Positions 46,167 through 55,318 are shown, counted from the first letter of the stretch. The stretch: DNA of 64,000 nt from an uncultured Fluviicola sp. (GCF_946478805.1 NZ_CAMLDC010000005.1:186001-250000), one strand, 5' to 3'. A program made the numbers and translations. The notes: a model not told the origin generated them from the sequence alone.

Positions 46167-47315
46167 CTAACAAACAGTTAAGTAAGCAAATACGTAAGAG
46201 AACCGTGAACTTTCGGGAACTGCAAGTAAAATGGTATCACCGGTTTTCAGTTTTCCGCTGTTGAATAGTTCGTCAACCATCAGGTAAATTGAACCTGCTC
46301 CCACATTTCCGTGAGTAGCCAGGTTTGAGAACCAGCGTTCTTTAGGAATTTCCATTCCGTTTTCTGCCAGTTGAGAATATATCTTGTCTTCGAAGAAATA
46401 ACTTGACATGTGCGGTAAAAACCAAGTCACATCATCAGCCTTTAAATTTTCCTCTGAAAACTTGGTTTTTAATTTATTGAATCCGAGTTTCACAATATGT
46501 TCATCCAATAACTTCACATCCTGTTTGATGCTCAGGATGGATTTTTCAATCATTTCCTGAGGATCATAATCCATGTAGCTTTTCAATGTCCCGTCTTCCA
46601 TTTTTTCAGAAGCCATGTACATACACGCTTCAATTTCATTGGCGAAAGAAATCCCTTCCACCCAATCAATGCGCAATGAAGGGCCTTCCGGGCTTTTCTG
46701 GTCTTCCAACATGAAAACAGCTGCACCATCTGATAACATCCAGCGCAGGAAATCCTTATCAAAAGACAAATAGGGATTTTGCTCCAATTCAGTCAGTTTT
46801 TGGATCTCCAATTCAAATTTATCTGAGCTGAGCACGCGTGACAAGCGCTCCGAACCTGTAGAAATGGCTTTTTTGCTCATTCCCGATTTGATAGCCATAA
46901 ATGCATATTTCATGGCGTGCATTCCGGAACAGCAAACTCCCGAGGGGGAAACCACTTCAATATTTCCGGATTCCGGCAACCAACCATGAACCATTACACC
47001 GTGAGATGGCATCATTTGGTCCGGAGATGAAGTCCCGCAGCTGATCAGATCAACTTCCTTAATCTCGTTTGGTCTGTTCTCAAATAATTTGCGAATAGCC
47101 AATGAAACCATTTCTGCATTTGTGTGGGTCGCCGTTCCATCTTTGCGAATTGCATAATAGCGGTTTTTGATCCCGTTATTACGTAAAACGATCCTTCTCG
47201 ATTTAGAAGCACGGTCATTTATTAATCCTAAATAACCTTCCATTTCATCATTTGAAACAGGATTATTAGGTAAAAAATATGCCGTACGTGTTATGTATAC
47301 TTCCTTCAAGCTCAT
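46167..47315 (-). CDS. darB: DarB-like ketoacyl synthase III
   Basis: DarB condenses a beta-ketoacyl thioester with an enoyl thioester and, with DarA, yields a 2,5-dialkylresorcinol. The KAS III fold is clear. The catalytic Cys is in GVCCSGMHAM (Cys129), the His in FLPHMSS and the Asn in ATHGNVGAGS. The length is 382 residues. It lies directly behind darA, as in other dar clusters. The call rests on fold, order and the unusual paired-Cys active site. Confidence 0.9.
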   Translation of the reverse strand: MSLKEVYITRTAYFLPNNPVSNDEMEGYLGLINDRASKSRRIVLRNNGIKNRYYAIRKDGTATHTNAEMVSLAIRKLFENRPNEIKEVDLISCGTSSPDQMMPSHGVMVHGWLPESGNIEVVSPSGVCCSGMHAMKYAFMAIKSGMSKKAISTGSERLSRVLSSDKFELEIQKLTELEQNPYLSFDKDFLRWMLSDGAAVFMLEDQKSPEGPSLRIDWVEGISFANEIEACMYMASEKMEDGTLKSYMDYDPQEMIEKSILSIKQDVKLLDEHIVKLGFNKLKTKFSEENLKADDVTWFLPHMSSYFFEDKIYSQLAENGMEIPKERWFSNLATHGNVGAGSIYLMVDELFNSGKLKTGDTILLAVPESSRFSYVFAYLTVC

Positions 47316-47317
47316 TC

Positions 47318-48229
47318 TTATCTCAATTGAGTGCCTCTGTAATATGCTAATTCGCGTTTAATATGTCGTCCTTTAAAGGGGCGTACAAAGATATGATATA
47401 TCGTTAAAACAATTGGTGAAACAATAAATAAAGCGAAAATCAAGTAATATTTAAAGAAATTGACCCAAAATTTACGGTTCCCTCCATTTGCGGTTTTTTT
47501 GGTGATCAATTTTGCCCAGATCAAGAAAAGCATTTTTGCCCTTGATTCAATGAACAGGATCGATATAGGAATGTTCACACCGCCTCTGGCTACAAGTGCT
47601 TCCTGAAATTGTGCTTCCTGATTGTTTTCAAGCTTTTCCTTTAAAAGAACTCCGAATTGACTTACATTCTCAATATCTTCGTCTGAAACACCCGGTTTGG
47701 GAAAGATTCCCCATTTCTTGGTTTTTTCCCCGGTCAACATCCAATGTAAAATGGTTACAACACTCACCAGGTTGCTTACCTTATCGGTTAACGGAACATT
47801 TCCTATTAGTTTTCCTCCTGCAGAAGCAATTTGTTTTTTCACCGCTTCCTGGGAGTTGATCCACATATTTCTGCAACCTAGAATTGATACGACCTTGGTG
47901 TCCTTCATGATTTTGCGGAATGTCTCATCTTGCAAAATAGCTGATGCCGGAAGAGAGGGGGAAAGGAACCACGGCTGATAACCAAAAATAATCAGGTCAT
48001 AGTGCTCCCGGTTAAATTGGAGTGGTTTGATCGGAATTGGCTTTTCGAGAACTGTTTCGGGCATCGCGTCAAAAAACTTGGCACTTGTCCAGGGAAATGG
48101 GAATGCAGTTTCGGGCTCAACTTTTACCCACTCTATTGTACTGTCAACGAATGGTTTACAGAAATTTTTAAGAATTTCTGTAAGTTGTCCGGACTGAGAA
48201 TAATGTATAACTAAGATGTTCTGTGCCAT
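47318..48229 (-). CDS. darA: Dialkylresorcinol condensing enzyme DarA
   Basis: DarA aromatises the cyclohexanedione produced with DarB to the dialkylresorcinol. The N-terminal 200 residues are flavodoxin-like (ILVIHYSQSGQLTEILKNF is the phosphate loop region; LIIFGYQPWFLSPSLPAS follows). The C-terminus has a membrane helix (YYLIFALFIVSPIVLTIYHI) and a basic tail. It is the first gene of operon B, with a TAAATTTG box upstream. Confidence 0.92.
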   Translation of the reverse strand: MAQNILVIHYSQSGQLTEILKNFCKPFVDSTIEWVKVEPETAFPFPWTSAKFFDAMPETVLEKPIPIKPLQFNREHYDLIIFGYQPWFLSPSLPASAILQDETFRKIMKDTKVVSILGCRNMWINSQEAVKKQIASAGGKLIGNVPLTDKVSNLVSVVTILHWMLTGEKTKKWGIFPKPGVSDEDIENVSQFGVLLKEKLENNQEAQFQEALVARGGVNIPISILFIESRAKMLFLIWAKLITKKTANGGNRKFWVNFFKYYLIFALFIVSPIVLTIYHIFVRPFKGRHIKRELAYYRGTQLR

Positions 48230-48274
48230 AGATTAATTGGGATCTAAGTAAAAGTGTTTAATCTTTTGCCTGTA

Positions 48275-48282
48275 CAAATTTA
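48275..48282 (-). promoter_or_regulatory. -7 promoter box of operon B (darA onward)
   Basis: TAAATTTG on the minus strand lies 45 bases before the darA ATG. It probably drives the nine genes down to 40231. Confidence 0.5.
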
Positions 48283-48370
48283 ACAAGGTTTTGTTTCTAA
48301 ACTACTTTTTTGTTCTCTTTTGAAATGGCAATCCACCGATTTTAGTAATGAATTCTTGAAAATTTCTGAT

Positions 48371-48378
48371 TAGTTTTG
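48371..48378 (+). promoter_or_regulatory. -7 promoter box of the GT2-DUF2062 gene
   Basis: TAGTTTTG ends six bases before the ATG at 48385. An in-frame TTG at 48376 overlaps the box and is therefore unlikely to be the start. Confidence 0.5.
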
Positions 48379-48384
48379 TACCCC

Positions 48385-49557
48385 ATGGAATCAAGTCCGG
48401 TATCTGTAAGTAGCATAAATAGTTGTGTAATTATTCCCACCTACAACAACGAACGGACGCTGGAACGTGTTATTCGGGAAGTATTGGAATATGCCCCGTC
48501 CGGGTGCATTATTATTGTAAATGACGGTTCCACGGATTCCACTCCTGAAATTTTGAAATCATTTGAAAAGGAAGTTACGATCCTGGTTAATGAAGTGAAC
48601 AGGGGAAAGGGATATTCCCTTCGGAAAGCCTTCAGGTTTGCAAAAGAAAAAGGGTATTCAAACGCATTGACAATCGATTCCGACGGACAACATTATCCGA
48701 GTGATATTCCCTTATTGGTTGAGCAAGCAATTCTTCATCCGGGCGCTGTGATTATGGGATCCAGGAATATGAACCAGGAAGGAGTGCCGCAGAAAAGTTC
48801 GTTCGGAAACAAGTTCTCCAATTTTTGGTTCAAGGTTGAAACATGGATTACCTTACCGGATACGCAAACCGGTTTCCGGGTCTATCCCCTGGAACCAATG
48901 AAGAAAATCTGGTTGTTTACCAATAAATTCGAATTGGAAATCGAGGTGATTGTGAAATTAGCCTGGCGTTTCGTTCCTTTCGTCGCTGTTCCGATCCAGG
49001 TGAAGTATGATCCGGAAGAACGTGTCACGCATTTCCGTCCGGCAAGAGATTTTACACGCATCAGCGTTCTGAATACAGTGTTGGTTTTGACGGCCCTGAT
49101 TTGGTATTATCCCCGGAAGCTTTTTTCCATCCGGACATGGAATATCATTAAACACGAGGCAATCAAACCGGAAGAATCCAATTTCAAGAAAGCGCTTTCT
49201 ATTGGGTTCGGATTTTTTATGGGAATAGTTCCTCTTTGGGGATTCCAGCTGTTGATCGGTATTCCATTATCTGTTTTGTTCCGAATGAATAAGGTGTTGT
49301 TCATTGCGGCGGCAAATATTTCCATTCCTCCGATGATCCCGTTTATTATTTACGGAAGCTTTCTTTGCGGACAGTTATTCCTGACAGGTGAAACCAATAC
49401 TGCTCAACTGGCAGATTTGAGTTTGGAAGCAATTCAAAACAATGCGTACCAATATGTGGTCGGAGCATGTGTTTTTGCAACAATTGCCTTTTTAGCTTCT
49501 TTTCTGTTGAGTTTTGCCTTATTGAAGATTTTCAGAAAAGAACCGAAAACAGATTAA
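48385..49557 (+). CDS. Glycosyltransferase family 2 fused to DUF2062
   Basis: The N-terminal 230 residues are a GT2 domain (CVIIPTYNNERTLERVI, IIVNDGSTDSTPEIL and TIDSDGQHYPSD, the metal-binding DxD region). The C-terminal 150 residues are a DUF2062 membrane module (FFMGIVPLWGFQLLIGIPLS and ANISIPPMIPFIIYGSFLCG). GT2 genes also occur in aryl polyene clusters. It is the only plus-strand gene inside the pigment locus. Its stop and the stop of the opposite-strand dehydratase gene overlap in one TTAA (49554-49557). Confidence 0.88.
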   Translation: MESSPVSVSSINSCVIIPTYNNERTLERVIREVLEYAPSGCIIIVNDGSTDSTPEILKSFEKEVTILVNEVNRGKGYSLRKAFRFAKEKGYSNALTIDSDGQHYPSDIPLLVEQAILHPGAVIMGSRNMNQEGVPQKSSFGNKFSNFWFKVETWITLPDTQTGFRVYPLEPMKKIWLFTNKFELEIEVIVKLAWRFVPFVAVPIQVKYDPEERVTHFRPARDFTRISVLNTVLVLTALIWYYPRKLFSIRTWNIIKHEAIKPEESNFKKALSIGFGFFMGIVPLWGFQLLIGIPLSVLFRMNKVLFIAAANISIPPMIPFIIYGSFLCGQLFLTGETNTAQLADLSLEAIQNNAYQYVVGACVFATIAFLASFLLSFALLKIFRKEPKTD

Positions 49558-49925
49558 TCGCAAATATAAATCCCGGAGAATTTCAAACAAACCGCTTCTG
49601 TAGTGCTCAACTGACCGGAAACTTTCAGACTTTGATCTTCTTGTTCTGTAACGGTTATTTTGAAAGTTGCTTCTGGCGTATTCACCGGATTCAAAACGGC
49701 CAAAAATTTACTGGTTGCAAGACTTTTTAGTTGAACCGTTTTGTTGAATTGAGTTCCCAGAATTTCTTTCACCAACTCCAATTGTACAACTCCGGGAGTT
49801 ACAGGATTACCTGGAAAATGCCCTTCGTAAATCATGTGATCTGCATTGATTGAAATTTCCGCTTCAAGAATATTTTCCTCGAATTTCAATGCATTTATCT
49901 TATAGAATGTATCTTTTAATATCAT
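49554..49925 (-). CDS. FabZ-like hotdog-fold 3-hydroxyacyl-ACP dehydratase (DH2)
   Basis: The 123-residue hotdog protein has YEGHFPGNPVTPGVVQLELV. Its His and the Glu fourteen residues later match the spacing of the FabZ catalytic dyad, so it is probably active. It would dehydrate the 3-hydroxyacyl intermediates that give the conjugated double bonds. It is the last gene of operon A, sharing one base with the lolA stop (TGATG). Confidence 0.82.
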   Translation of the reverse strand: MILKDTFYKINALKFEENILEAEISINADHMIYEGHFPGNPVTPGVVQLELVKEILGTQFNKTVQLKSLATSKFLAVLNPVNTPEATFKITVTEQEDQSLKVSGQLSTTEAVCLKFSGIYICD

Positions 49926-50551
49926 CAGAAAGTGGTGAATTTTGTATCGTTAATTGTTCCGTTGACTTCCATATTGGAAAAGCTGTAGACTAATTTGTTG
50001 TCACTGTCTGTCAACATGGTGAGTTCCTTGATCGTTAATTCTTTTTTGCCAAAGATCAAATTGATTTCAGAAACATAGCGCTTCATCTTATCGCTTTTCG
50101 GCGTCAGGATCAGTTTGTAATTAGATTTGTTCTCGAAGTAGCTGATCTTGAACTCTTTTTCGTTCAAAAATTCCCCGGTCATCATCTGCACCATTAAACT
50201 CTGGATTTTCTTTACGACCATTTTGGAAGAAGCACTGCTCACTTCTTTTCCTTTTTCCTGGAGTTTAACTGTTTTTCCATTGATCAGGATAACCTGGCTT
50301 TCCGGTTTTGTCTTTTCCCAACGGATTTTATTTTCCTTCTTATACCACATTTTACCTGACCCTTTTTGGGCGGTGGTTAACAGGGAAGAAGTCGCGGTTT
50401 CGGTAAAATCTGCCTGGATGGCCTTCGTTTCCTTATGCTGCTTTTCTAAGGCTGCTTTACACGACTTGGAGTCAGGAATCTTGGTATATTCCTGCGCATA
50501 AGACTTGGTCGAAACAACCAGCAAAAGAAGTAAACTACTTATTAATTTCAT
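49925..50551 (-). CDS. LolA-like outer-membrane lipoprotein carrier
   Basis: A signal peptide (MKLISSLLLLLVVSTKSYAQ) precedes a LolA-type fold: IQADFTETATSSLL, GSGKMWYKKENKIRWE and LILTPKS. LolA proteins carry lipids through the periplasm, and a dedicated copy is usual in aryl polyene clusters, where it probably delivers the lipid-like pigment to the outer membrane. It overlaps the deacetylase gene by 17 bases. Confidence 0.85.
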   Translation of the reverse strand: MKLISSLLLLLVVSTKSYAQEYTKIPDSKSCKAALEKQHKETKAIQADFTETATSSLLTTAQKGSGKMWYKKENKIRWEKTKPESQVILINGKTVKLQEKGKEVSSASSKMVVKKIQSLMVQMMTGEFLNEKEFKISYFENKSNYKLILTPKSDKMKRYVSEINLIFGKKELTIKELTMLTDSDNKLVYSFSNMEVNGTINDTKFTTF

Positions 50552-51308
50552 GAATGAATTTTTTCAAGTGTTCTTGGTTCGCAAAAATAATACCATTTGC
50601 TTTCGACTGAAGAATATAGTCCTCGAGTATATCTGCTGTCTGGGTCAAATTATCATGTAACAAAACAATACTGCTTGGCCTGGTATATTTCACCAAGCGA
50701 TCCAACAATGCTTCTTTGTTTTTGAACGAATCGTATGAACGTACACTCCACGCAACGATTTTCATCTTTCTTCTTCTGAGAGCACGTGCGATTTTTGGAT
50801 TGGTATAACCGATTGGAGGTCTGAAAATCATTGGTTTTTCCGACAAAAATGGTTTGATGGTCTCTGAAAAAGAATCGATTTCCTGTCCAACTTTCTTGGT
50901 GTTCAGCATCGCAAAGAAAATGGAGTGATTCTGTGTATGATTGCCTATTGTATGACCTTCCGAGATGATCCGTTGAAGAATTTCGGGATGTTCTTCTACT
51001 TTACGACCAATTATAAAGAAGATGGCATGAATTCCGTGCTTTTTTAAAATATCTAAGATGCGTGGGGTTAAGACCGGATCCGGACCATCATCAAATGTCA
51101 GTATTGCTTCCTTTCCTATATTGCGAAAGATTGTCGGATAGAAATACTGAAAACGGAGGAATACAATACCGAAGACAAGGATCAATAAAAAATTAGAGAT
51201 AACATAAGCTATCCAAAGCCATAAATAAGGGCTGTTCCAAAAAACGAAAAGTACAATCAGCAGCGTACTGAGCGCAACTGCAATGTTTAATCTATGCTTC
51301 CACTTCAT
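50535..51308 (-). CDS. Polysaccharide deacetylase (NodB domain)
   Basis: Two N-terminal membrane helices precede a NodB domain. The motifs are LTFDDGPDPV (catalytic base and metal Asp), GNHTQNH (metal-binding His pair) and FRPPIGYTNPKIARAL; IVLLHDN closes the domain. These enzymes remove N- or O-acetyl groups from sugars. Its place inside the operon, with overlaps on both sides, suggests a role in pigment modification or hydrolysis, but the substrate is not known. Confidence 0.88.
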   Translation of the reverse strand: MKWKHRLNIAVALSTLLIVLFVFWNSPYLWLWIAYVISNFLLILVFGIVFLRFQYFYPTIFRNIGKEAILTFDDGPDPVLTPRILDILKKHGIHAIFFIIGRKVEEHPEILQRIISEGHTIGNHTQNHSIFFAMLNTKKVGQEIDSFSETIKPFLSEKPMIFRPPIGYTNPKIARALRRRKMKIVAWSVRSYDSFKNKEALLDRLVKYTRPSSIVLLHDNLTQTADILEDYILQSKANGIIFANQEHLKKFIHEINK

Positions 51309-52218
51309 TTCTGCAGATGAGCGTTAAGCCCAGTTTATTGGATTCCAGGTTATTTACAATCAGAATGACTTGTGCTTCCTTATTTTCAACCAACCAATCG
51401 TTTGCCATGTGAAGAGCAAAGGAGGCCGCACTTTGATAATAACCTGAATAATCCGGAAAAGAAATATGTTTCCTTGCTTTGGATTCAAATGTGGAACCCG
51501 CTTCAAGAATCAGATCGATATCCTGTAAAGTGTAATTGTTTGAATTTAAGAAACGGGTAATCTGGGTTTCGATATCTTCCGAAGAAAAGGAAGCGTCACA
51601 AGCCCGGATATGTGAGATCCCATTTCCCTTTTCATCCGACAATACCAAAAAAGTGGCTCCCGATGTAAAGGGATGCGTTGTTTCGATCAAATTACCGCGG
51701 AGGCGCTCCAAAAATGGAATGGCTTCATCTGCGGCTCCAACCAAAACCGATTTTTTTCCTTCATCGATGCACAAAAGGCCATCTTTCAAAGCCACTTCGA
51801 ATGAAAGTGCATTCTGAGTATGGGTCATGTTATAGGCATGATTCTTCAAATCCAGGGAAATCTGACCGGATATCGTATTGTGTGTACTTTGGATAAAAGC
51901 GGTGGGAGAAAGAATGTCTCCACTAACAGAATTGATCGTCACCAGGAATTTCTCCGTATCGGTTAAACAGCCCAAAGCTGTTCCTACTGAAATCGAATCA
52001 AATTCATTGGAAACGTTTTCCTGGCAAGCTTTCGAAGCGGTGATTCCCATTCGTAAGATGGTGCTCAACCTTCTTAGAGCTGCAATCGGAATATAGTTTT
52101 TGTAATCGGGAGAAATCAATTCGCTATCTGTAGCCAAGGGTTTTAATTCGTTCCAGATGTTTTGTTTCTGAAAAGAATCCTGGTGTGTAATTGATTCTAT
52201 GTGTTGAATGAAATACAT
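51292..52218 (-). CDS. Beta-ketoacyl synthase chain-length-factor-like protein (CLF1)
   Basis: The 308-residue protein is a relative of CLF2 at 40231: both have IRR-type openings (IPIAALRRLSTILRMG) and AFIQSTHNTISGQISL. The active-site Cys is missing (MTHTQNALSFEVAL). It directly follows KS3, leaving one base between the stop and the start, so a KS3-CLF1 heterodimer is likely. Confidence 0.8.
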   Translation of the reverse strand: MYFIQHIESITHQDSFQKQNIWNELKPLATDSELISPDYKNYIPIAALRRLSTILRMGITASKACQENVSNEFDSISVGTALGCLTDTEKFLVTINSVSGDILSPTAFIQSTHNTISGQISLDLKNHAYNMTHTQNALSFEVALKDGLLCIDEGKKSVLVGAADEAIPFLERLRGNLIETTHPFTSGATFLVLSDEKGNGISHIRACDASFSSEDIETQITRFLNSNNYTLQDIDLILEAGSTFESKARKHISFPDYSGYYQSAASFALHMANDWLVENKEAQVILIVNNLESNKLGLTLICRNEVEA

Positions 52219-52219
52219 A

Positions 52220-53395
52220 TTAAACCTTGCTTAGAATGATTGTTGAATTATTTCCTCCGAACCCAAAAGAGTTGGATAAAATATGTTTAATCGTGTTTCC
52301 TTCAGAATAATTTTTTACCGGAACCAATCCTGTTTCAACGATAGCTTGCCCGAAATTAAGATTTGGAAGTAGAGCTCCGTTGTTCAAAGCTAAAATTCCG
52401 AAAACGGCTTCTATTCCTCCTGAAGCGGCCAAAGTGTGCCCGGTATAAGCTTTTGTGGAGCTGAATGGGGGTATGGAAGAACCGAAAACGGTTTTGATTC
52501 CGTGAGATTCGGACAAATCATTGTTTGGTGTAGCTGTTCCGTGAGCATTGATGTAATCGATATCACTTGCATTCAAACCGGCAATTTCCAAAGCGCCTTT
52601 CATGGAAAGCGTTGCACCCAATCCTTCAGGCGAAGAAGCTGTTTGATGATAGGCATCTGAAGCGTTGCTCCAACCGGAAAGAATTGCCAAAGGCTTCTTT
52701 CCTGATCTTTTCATGGTTTCTTCTGTTTCCAAAACGAGGAAACCCGCACCTTCACCGAGGTTCAATCCTTTTCTTGTTTCATCAAACGGTCTGCACCATT
52801 CGTCGTCGAAAATCATCAGAGAACGAAATCCTGAAATGGTGAATTGAGAAAGTCCATCTGTTCCGCCGACAACCACGCGATCCAATTGTCCGCTCAAAAG
52901 CATTCTTGCTCCTAACATGATTGAGTTTGCAGCAGATGAGCAAGCGGTGGAAATGGTATTCACATATCCGTCAATTCCCAACTCTTTTGCAATCTGCTCG
53001 CTTGTTGTTCCGCTCGGATGGTTCTTGTATAGACTCAAATCATCAGTTTCACCGGCAAGAAAATCCTTGTAAGCAATTTCACTTACGTCCATTCCGCCAA
53101 CTGAAGTCCCGGAGATCAACCCGGTTTTTATTTCCGGATTCAATGTGTGACCGTGAAAAGCTTCCTTAGCAGCAATCATCCCAAGTAAAGCGGTCCTGGA
53201 TGCATCCTGGGTCAGTGCAAAACGTTGAACCAATTCGTCATTTGTCCAACGGATTTCACCTACTTTAAAACGTTCTGTATGGATTTTTTCACCTTGCCTG
53301 ATCCCTGTTTTTTCAGAGCGCAGGGCAAGCAATGTTTCTTCGACGTTTTCACCGATAGAAGAAATAACACCAGTTCCAGTAACGTAGATGCGCAT
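52220..53395 (-). CDS. Beta-ketoacyl-ACP synthase (KS3)
   Basis: The triad is complete: Cys152 in STACSSAANSIM, His285 in NAHGTATPNND and His320 in YTGHTLAASGGIE. At 391 residues it is FabF-like and closely resembles KS4 of operon B. With ACP2 before and CLF1 after it, it repeats the ACP-KS-CLF order. It abuts the ACP2 stop (TAAATG). Confidence 0.92.
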   Translation of the reverse strand: MRIYVTGTGVISSIGENVEETLLALRSEKTGIRQGEKIHTERFKVGEIRWTNDELVQRFALTQDASRTALLGMIAAKEAFHGHTLNPEIKTGLISGTSVGGMDVSEIAYKDFLAGETDDLSLYKNHPSGTTSEQIAKELGIDGYVNTISTACSSAANSIMLGARMLLSGQLDRVVVGGTDGLSQFTISGFRSLMIFDDEWCRPFDETRKGLNLGEGAGFLVLETEETMKRSGKKPLAILSGWSNASDAYHQTASSPEGLGATLSMKGALEIAGLNASDIDYINAHGTATPNNDLSESHGIKTVFGSSIPPFSSTKAYTGHTLAASGGIEAVFGILALNNGALLPNLNFGQAIVETGLVPVKNYSEGNTIKHILSNSFGFGGNNSTIILSKV

Positions 53396-53650
53396 TTATT
53401 GATGTTTAGTAATGTAAGCTGCCAACGTATTTACCGATTGAAAGATTTCTTTTCCTTCACTCGGGTCCGAAATCTTGATTCCGTAGTTGGAATCCAATAA
53501 AACGATGAATTCCAAAGCATCGATCGAATCCAATCCGATACCCTGATCTCCGAACAAAGGAGCATCATCTTGTATATCTGCAGGAGTTAAATCTTCCAGG
53601 TTCAATTGCTCAATAATCTGAGCCTTTAGGTTTTCTTTTAAGTCACTCAT
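53396..53650 (-). CDS. Acyl carrier protein (ACP2)
   Basis: The phosphopantetheine site is GIGLDSIDALEFIVLLD with Ser42. The 84-residue protein resembles ACP3. It overlaps the upstream truncated ketosynthase-like gene by eight bases and immediately precedes KS3. Confidence 0.92.
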   Translation of the reverse strand: MSDLKENLKAQIIEQLNLEDLTPADIQDDAPLFGDQGIGLDSIDALEFIVLLDSNYGIKISDPSEGKEIFQSVNTLAAYITKHQ

Positions 53651-54251
53651 TTCTGTATTGTTTAATTAGTGTTGAGAGTTCAAGTTCGATTGAATTGTCA
53701 GTATGTTCCGAATCACTTAGCAAAAATAGGAAACATTCTTGTTCGCCATTCGTTTTCGCTTCTACCCAGGCACATAAACAGACATTATTTCCCTTATTTA
53801 ACCCGATTTGTGCCCATTCTGAAAAATGAACCGGATTGAATGCCTCTTCTATGAAAAAGCAATTTTCACCATACCATTTATGACGGATGCATAATTCGCC
53901 TGTAACAATATTTGGTAATGTATATACGAATAGGGAAGGGCTTGGATTATTTAAATGCCCGTAACTTTCTATAAACAGGTTGTCCGTGTATTGACTTGCA
54001 GTGTTGTTTGCGAAAATAAGTTGCAGGTCGTTTTCCAGGTCGACATCTTTTGGGAAGAACGGAAGAATCAGTTCTGTTCCGATGAACGCCATTTTCGAAA
54101 GCACGTCCATCTTATAGAACTTAGGGTATTCCACTCCCAATTGCTGGTAGGCCGATTTGAGTGGATTTTCCTCTTCACCGGTATTGAAAACCTGATTTCC
54201 ATTCAGGTAAATTCCTCTTGGACAAACGTAACTATGTGCTAAGATCTTCAC
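53643..54251 (-). CDS. Truncated ketosynthase-like protein
   Basis: The 202-residue protein keeps a ketosynthase-like core: LQLIFANNTASQYTDNLFIE, then SPSLFVYTLPNIVTGELCIR and WYGENCFFIEEAFN, the last aligning with the region just before the usual active-site helix. There is no catalytic Cys-His-His set. It starts with GTG overlapping the KS2 stop and runs into ACP2, so it is made in step with them. It could be a structural partner of KS2 or a specificity factor. The functional call is uncertain. Confidence 0.65.
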   Translation of the reverse strand: MKILAHSYVCPRGIYLNGNQVFNTGEEENPLKSAYQQLGVEYPKFYKMDVLSKMAFIGTELILPFFPKDVDLENDLQLIFANNTASQYTDNLFIESYGHLNNPSPSLFVYTLPNIVTGELCIRHKWYGENCFFIEEAFNPVHFSEWAQIGLNKGNNVCLCAWVEAKTNGEQECFLFLLSDSEHTDNSIELELSTLIKQYRNE

Positions 54252-55318
54252 GACTGTTTTTGTAAGATTAGGCTTGCATTTCCTCCTCCAAATCCGGAAG
54301 CAGTCTTCAAAACTGTATTCAATTCCTTTGATTCGATGCGTTGAATGATATTTAATGGAACCGAAGTTCCTGAATCTTTGAATCCAAGGTTAGGAAAAAG
54401 AATGCTCTTCTCCATTGAAACGATGCTCATGATAGTTTCCAAGACGCCGGCAGCGCCTAAAGTGTGGCCGAAATAGCCTTTCATGCTGTTCAATGGTACT
54501 TTGTCAAGCTTTGTTCTGCCGAATGCAATACTTTCCATTTCATCATTGAAAACGGTTGCTGTTCCATGAGCAGAAACGAAATCGATGTTTCCTGCAGTCA
54601 AACCGCTCCGCTTCAGTGTTTTTTCAATGGACCGAACCAAACCTTCCCCCGTTCTTGACGGACCTGAAATATGATTGGCGTCATTGGAAGAAGCCCCGCC
54701 TTTGTATAAAACAGCAAAATCAGCCGGTTTTTCAACGGTTACCAAAACGATTCCACAACCTTCACCCAGGACTGTTCCATCCCTGGATTTGTCAAATGGC
54801 TTGCAGGTCTCGTTACTTAAGGCAAATAAACTTTGAAAACCATAGGAAACGAATTCAGAAACAGCGTCGATTCCGATGACAATGACATGATCGTATTTCC
54901 CTGTGATCAAATAATCTGCCGCCGTATTTATTGCAATGACTCCCGAAATACAGGCGTTTGAAATGATAAACACTTCCGATTTTGGAAAAAATTCATGAAT
55001 AATGGGCTGAGTTCCTGCAAAGGTGTCACCGGGAAGCAGATCAACATTTCCTTTCGTGGAACTTACAATAATTGCTGTTTTTCCGGAAACAGGGAATTTT
55101 TCTTTTGCTCTTTCCAGTGCTTCTTTTAGAAGCGAATCGTAGCGATTGGAAGTGATTTCTTCCCGTTTAGACAAAGGAATGGTTGTATCCTGAAAACCTG
55201 CATTTTCAACAAGTTTAATTCCTGAAATACCCTTTTTAAACCCCTCGATATGCTGTTCGAATGTGTTCCCGATTGGAGTTACCAATGAAAGTGGCGATAT
55301 GTAAACCGGCTTATGCAT
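54248..55318 (-). CDS. Beta-ketoacyl synthase (KS2)
   Basis: This 356-residue ketosynthase is shorter than KS1, KS3 and KS4 but keeps the triad: Cys123 in SNACISGVIAI, His251 in SAHGTATVFND and His285 in YFGHTLGAAGVLE. The N-terminal part before the active site is reduced. It may work with the truncated ketosynthase-like protein encoded next. Confidence 0.88.
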   Translation of the reverse strand: MHKPVYISPLSLVTPIGNTFEQHIEGFKKGISGIKLVENAGFQDTTIPLSKREEITSNRYDSLLKEALERAKEKFPVSGKTAIIVSSTKGNVDLLPGDTFAGTQPIIHEFFPKSEVFIISNACISGVIAINTAADYLITGKYDHVIVIGIDAVSEFVSYGFQSLFALSNETCKPFDKSRDGTVLGEGCGIVLVTVEKPADFAVLYKGGASSNDANHISGPSRTGEGLVRSIEKTLKRSGLTAGNIDFVSAHGTATVFNDEMESIAFGRTKLDKVPLNSMKGYFGHTLGAAGVLETIMSIVSMEKSILFPNLGFKDSGTSVPLNIIQRIESKELNTVLKTASGFGGGNASLILQKQS

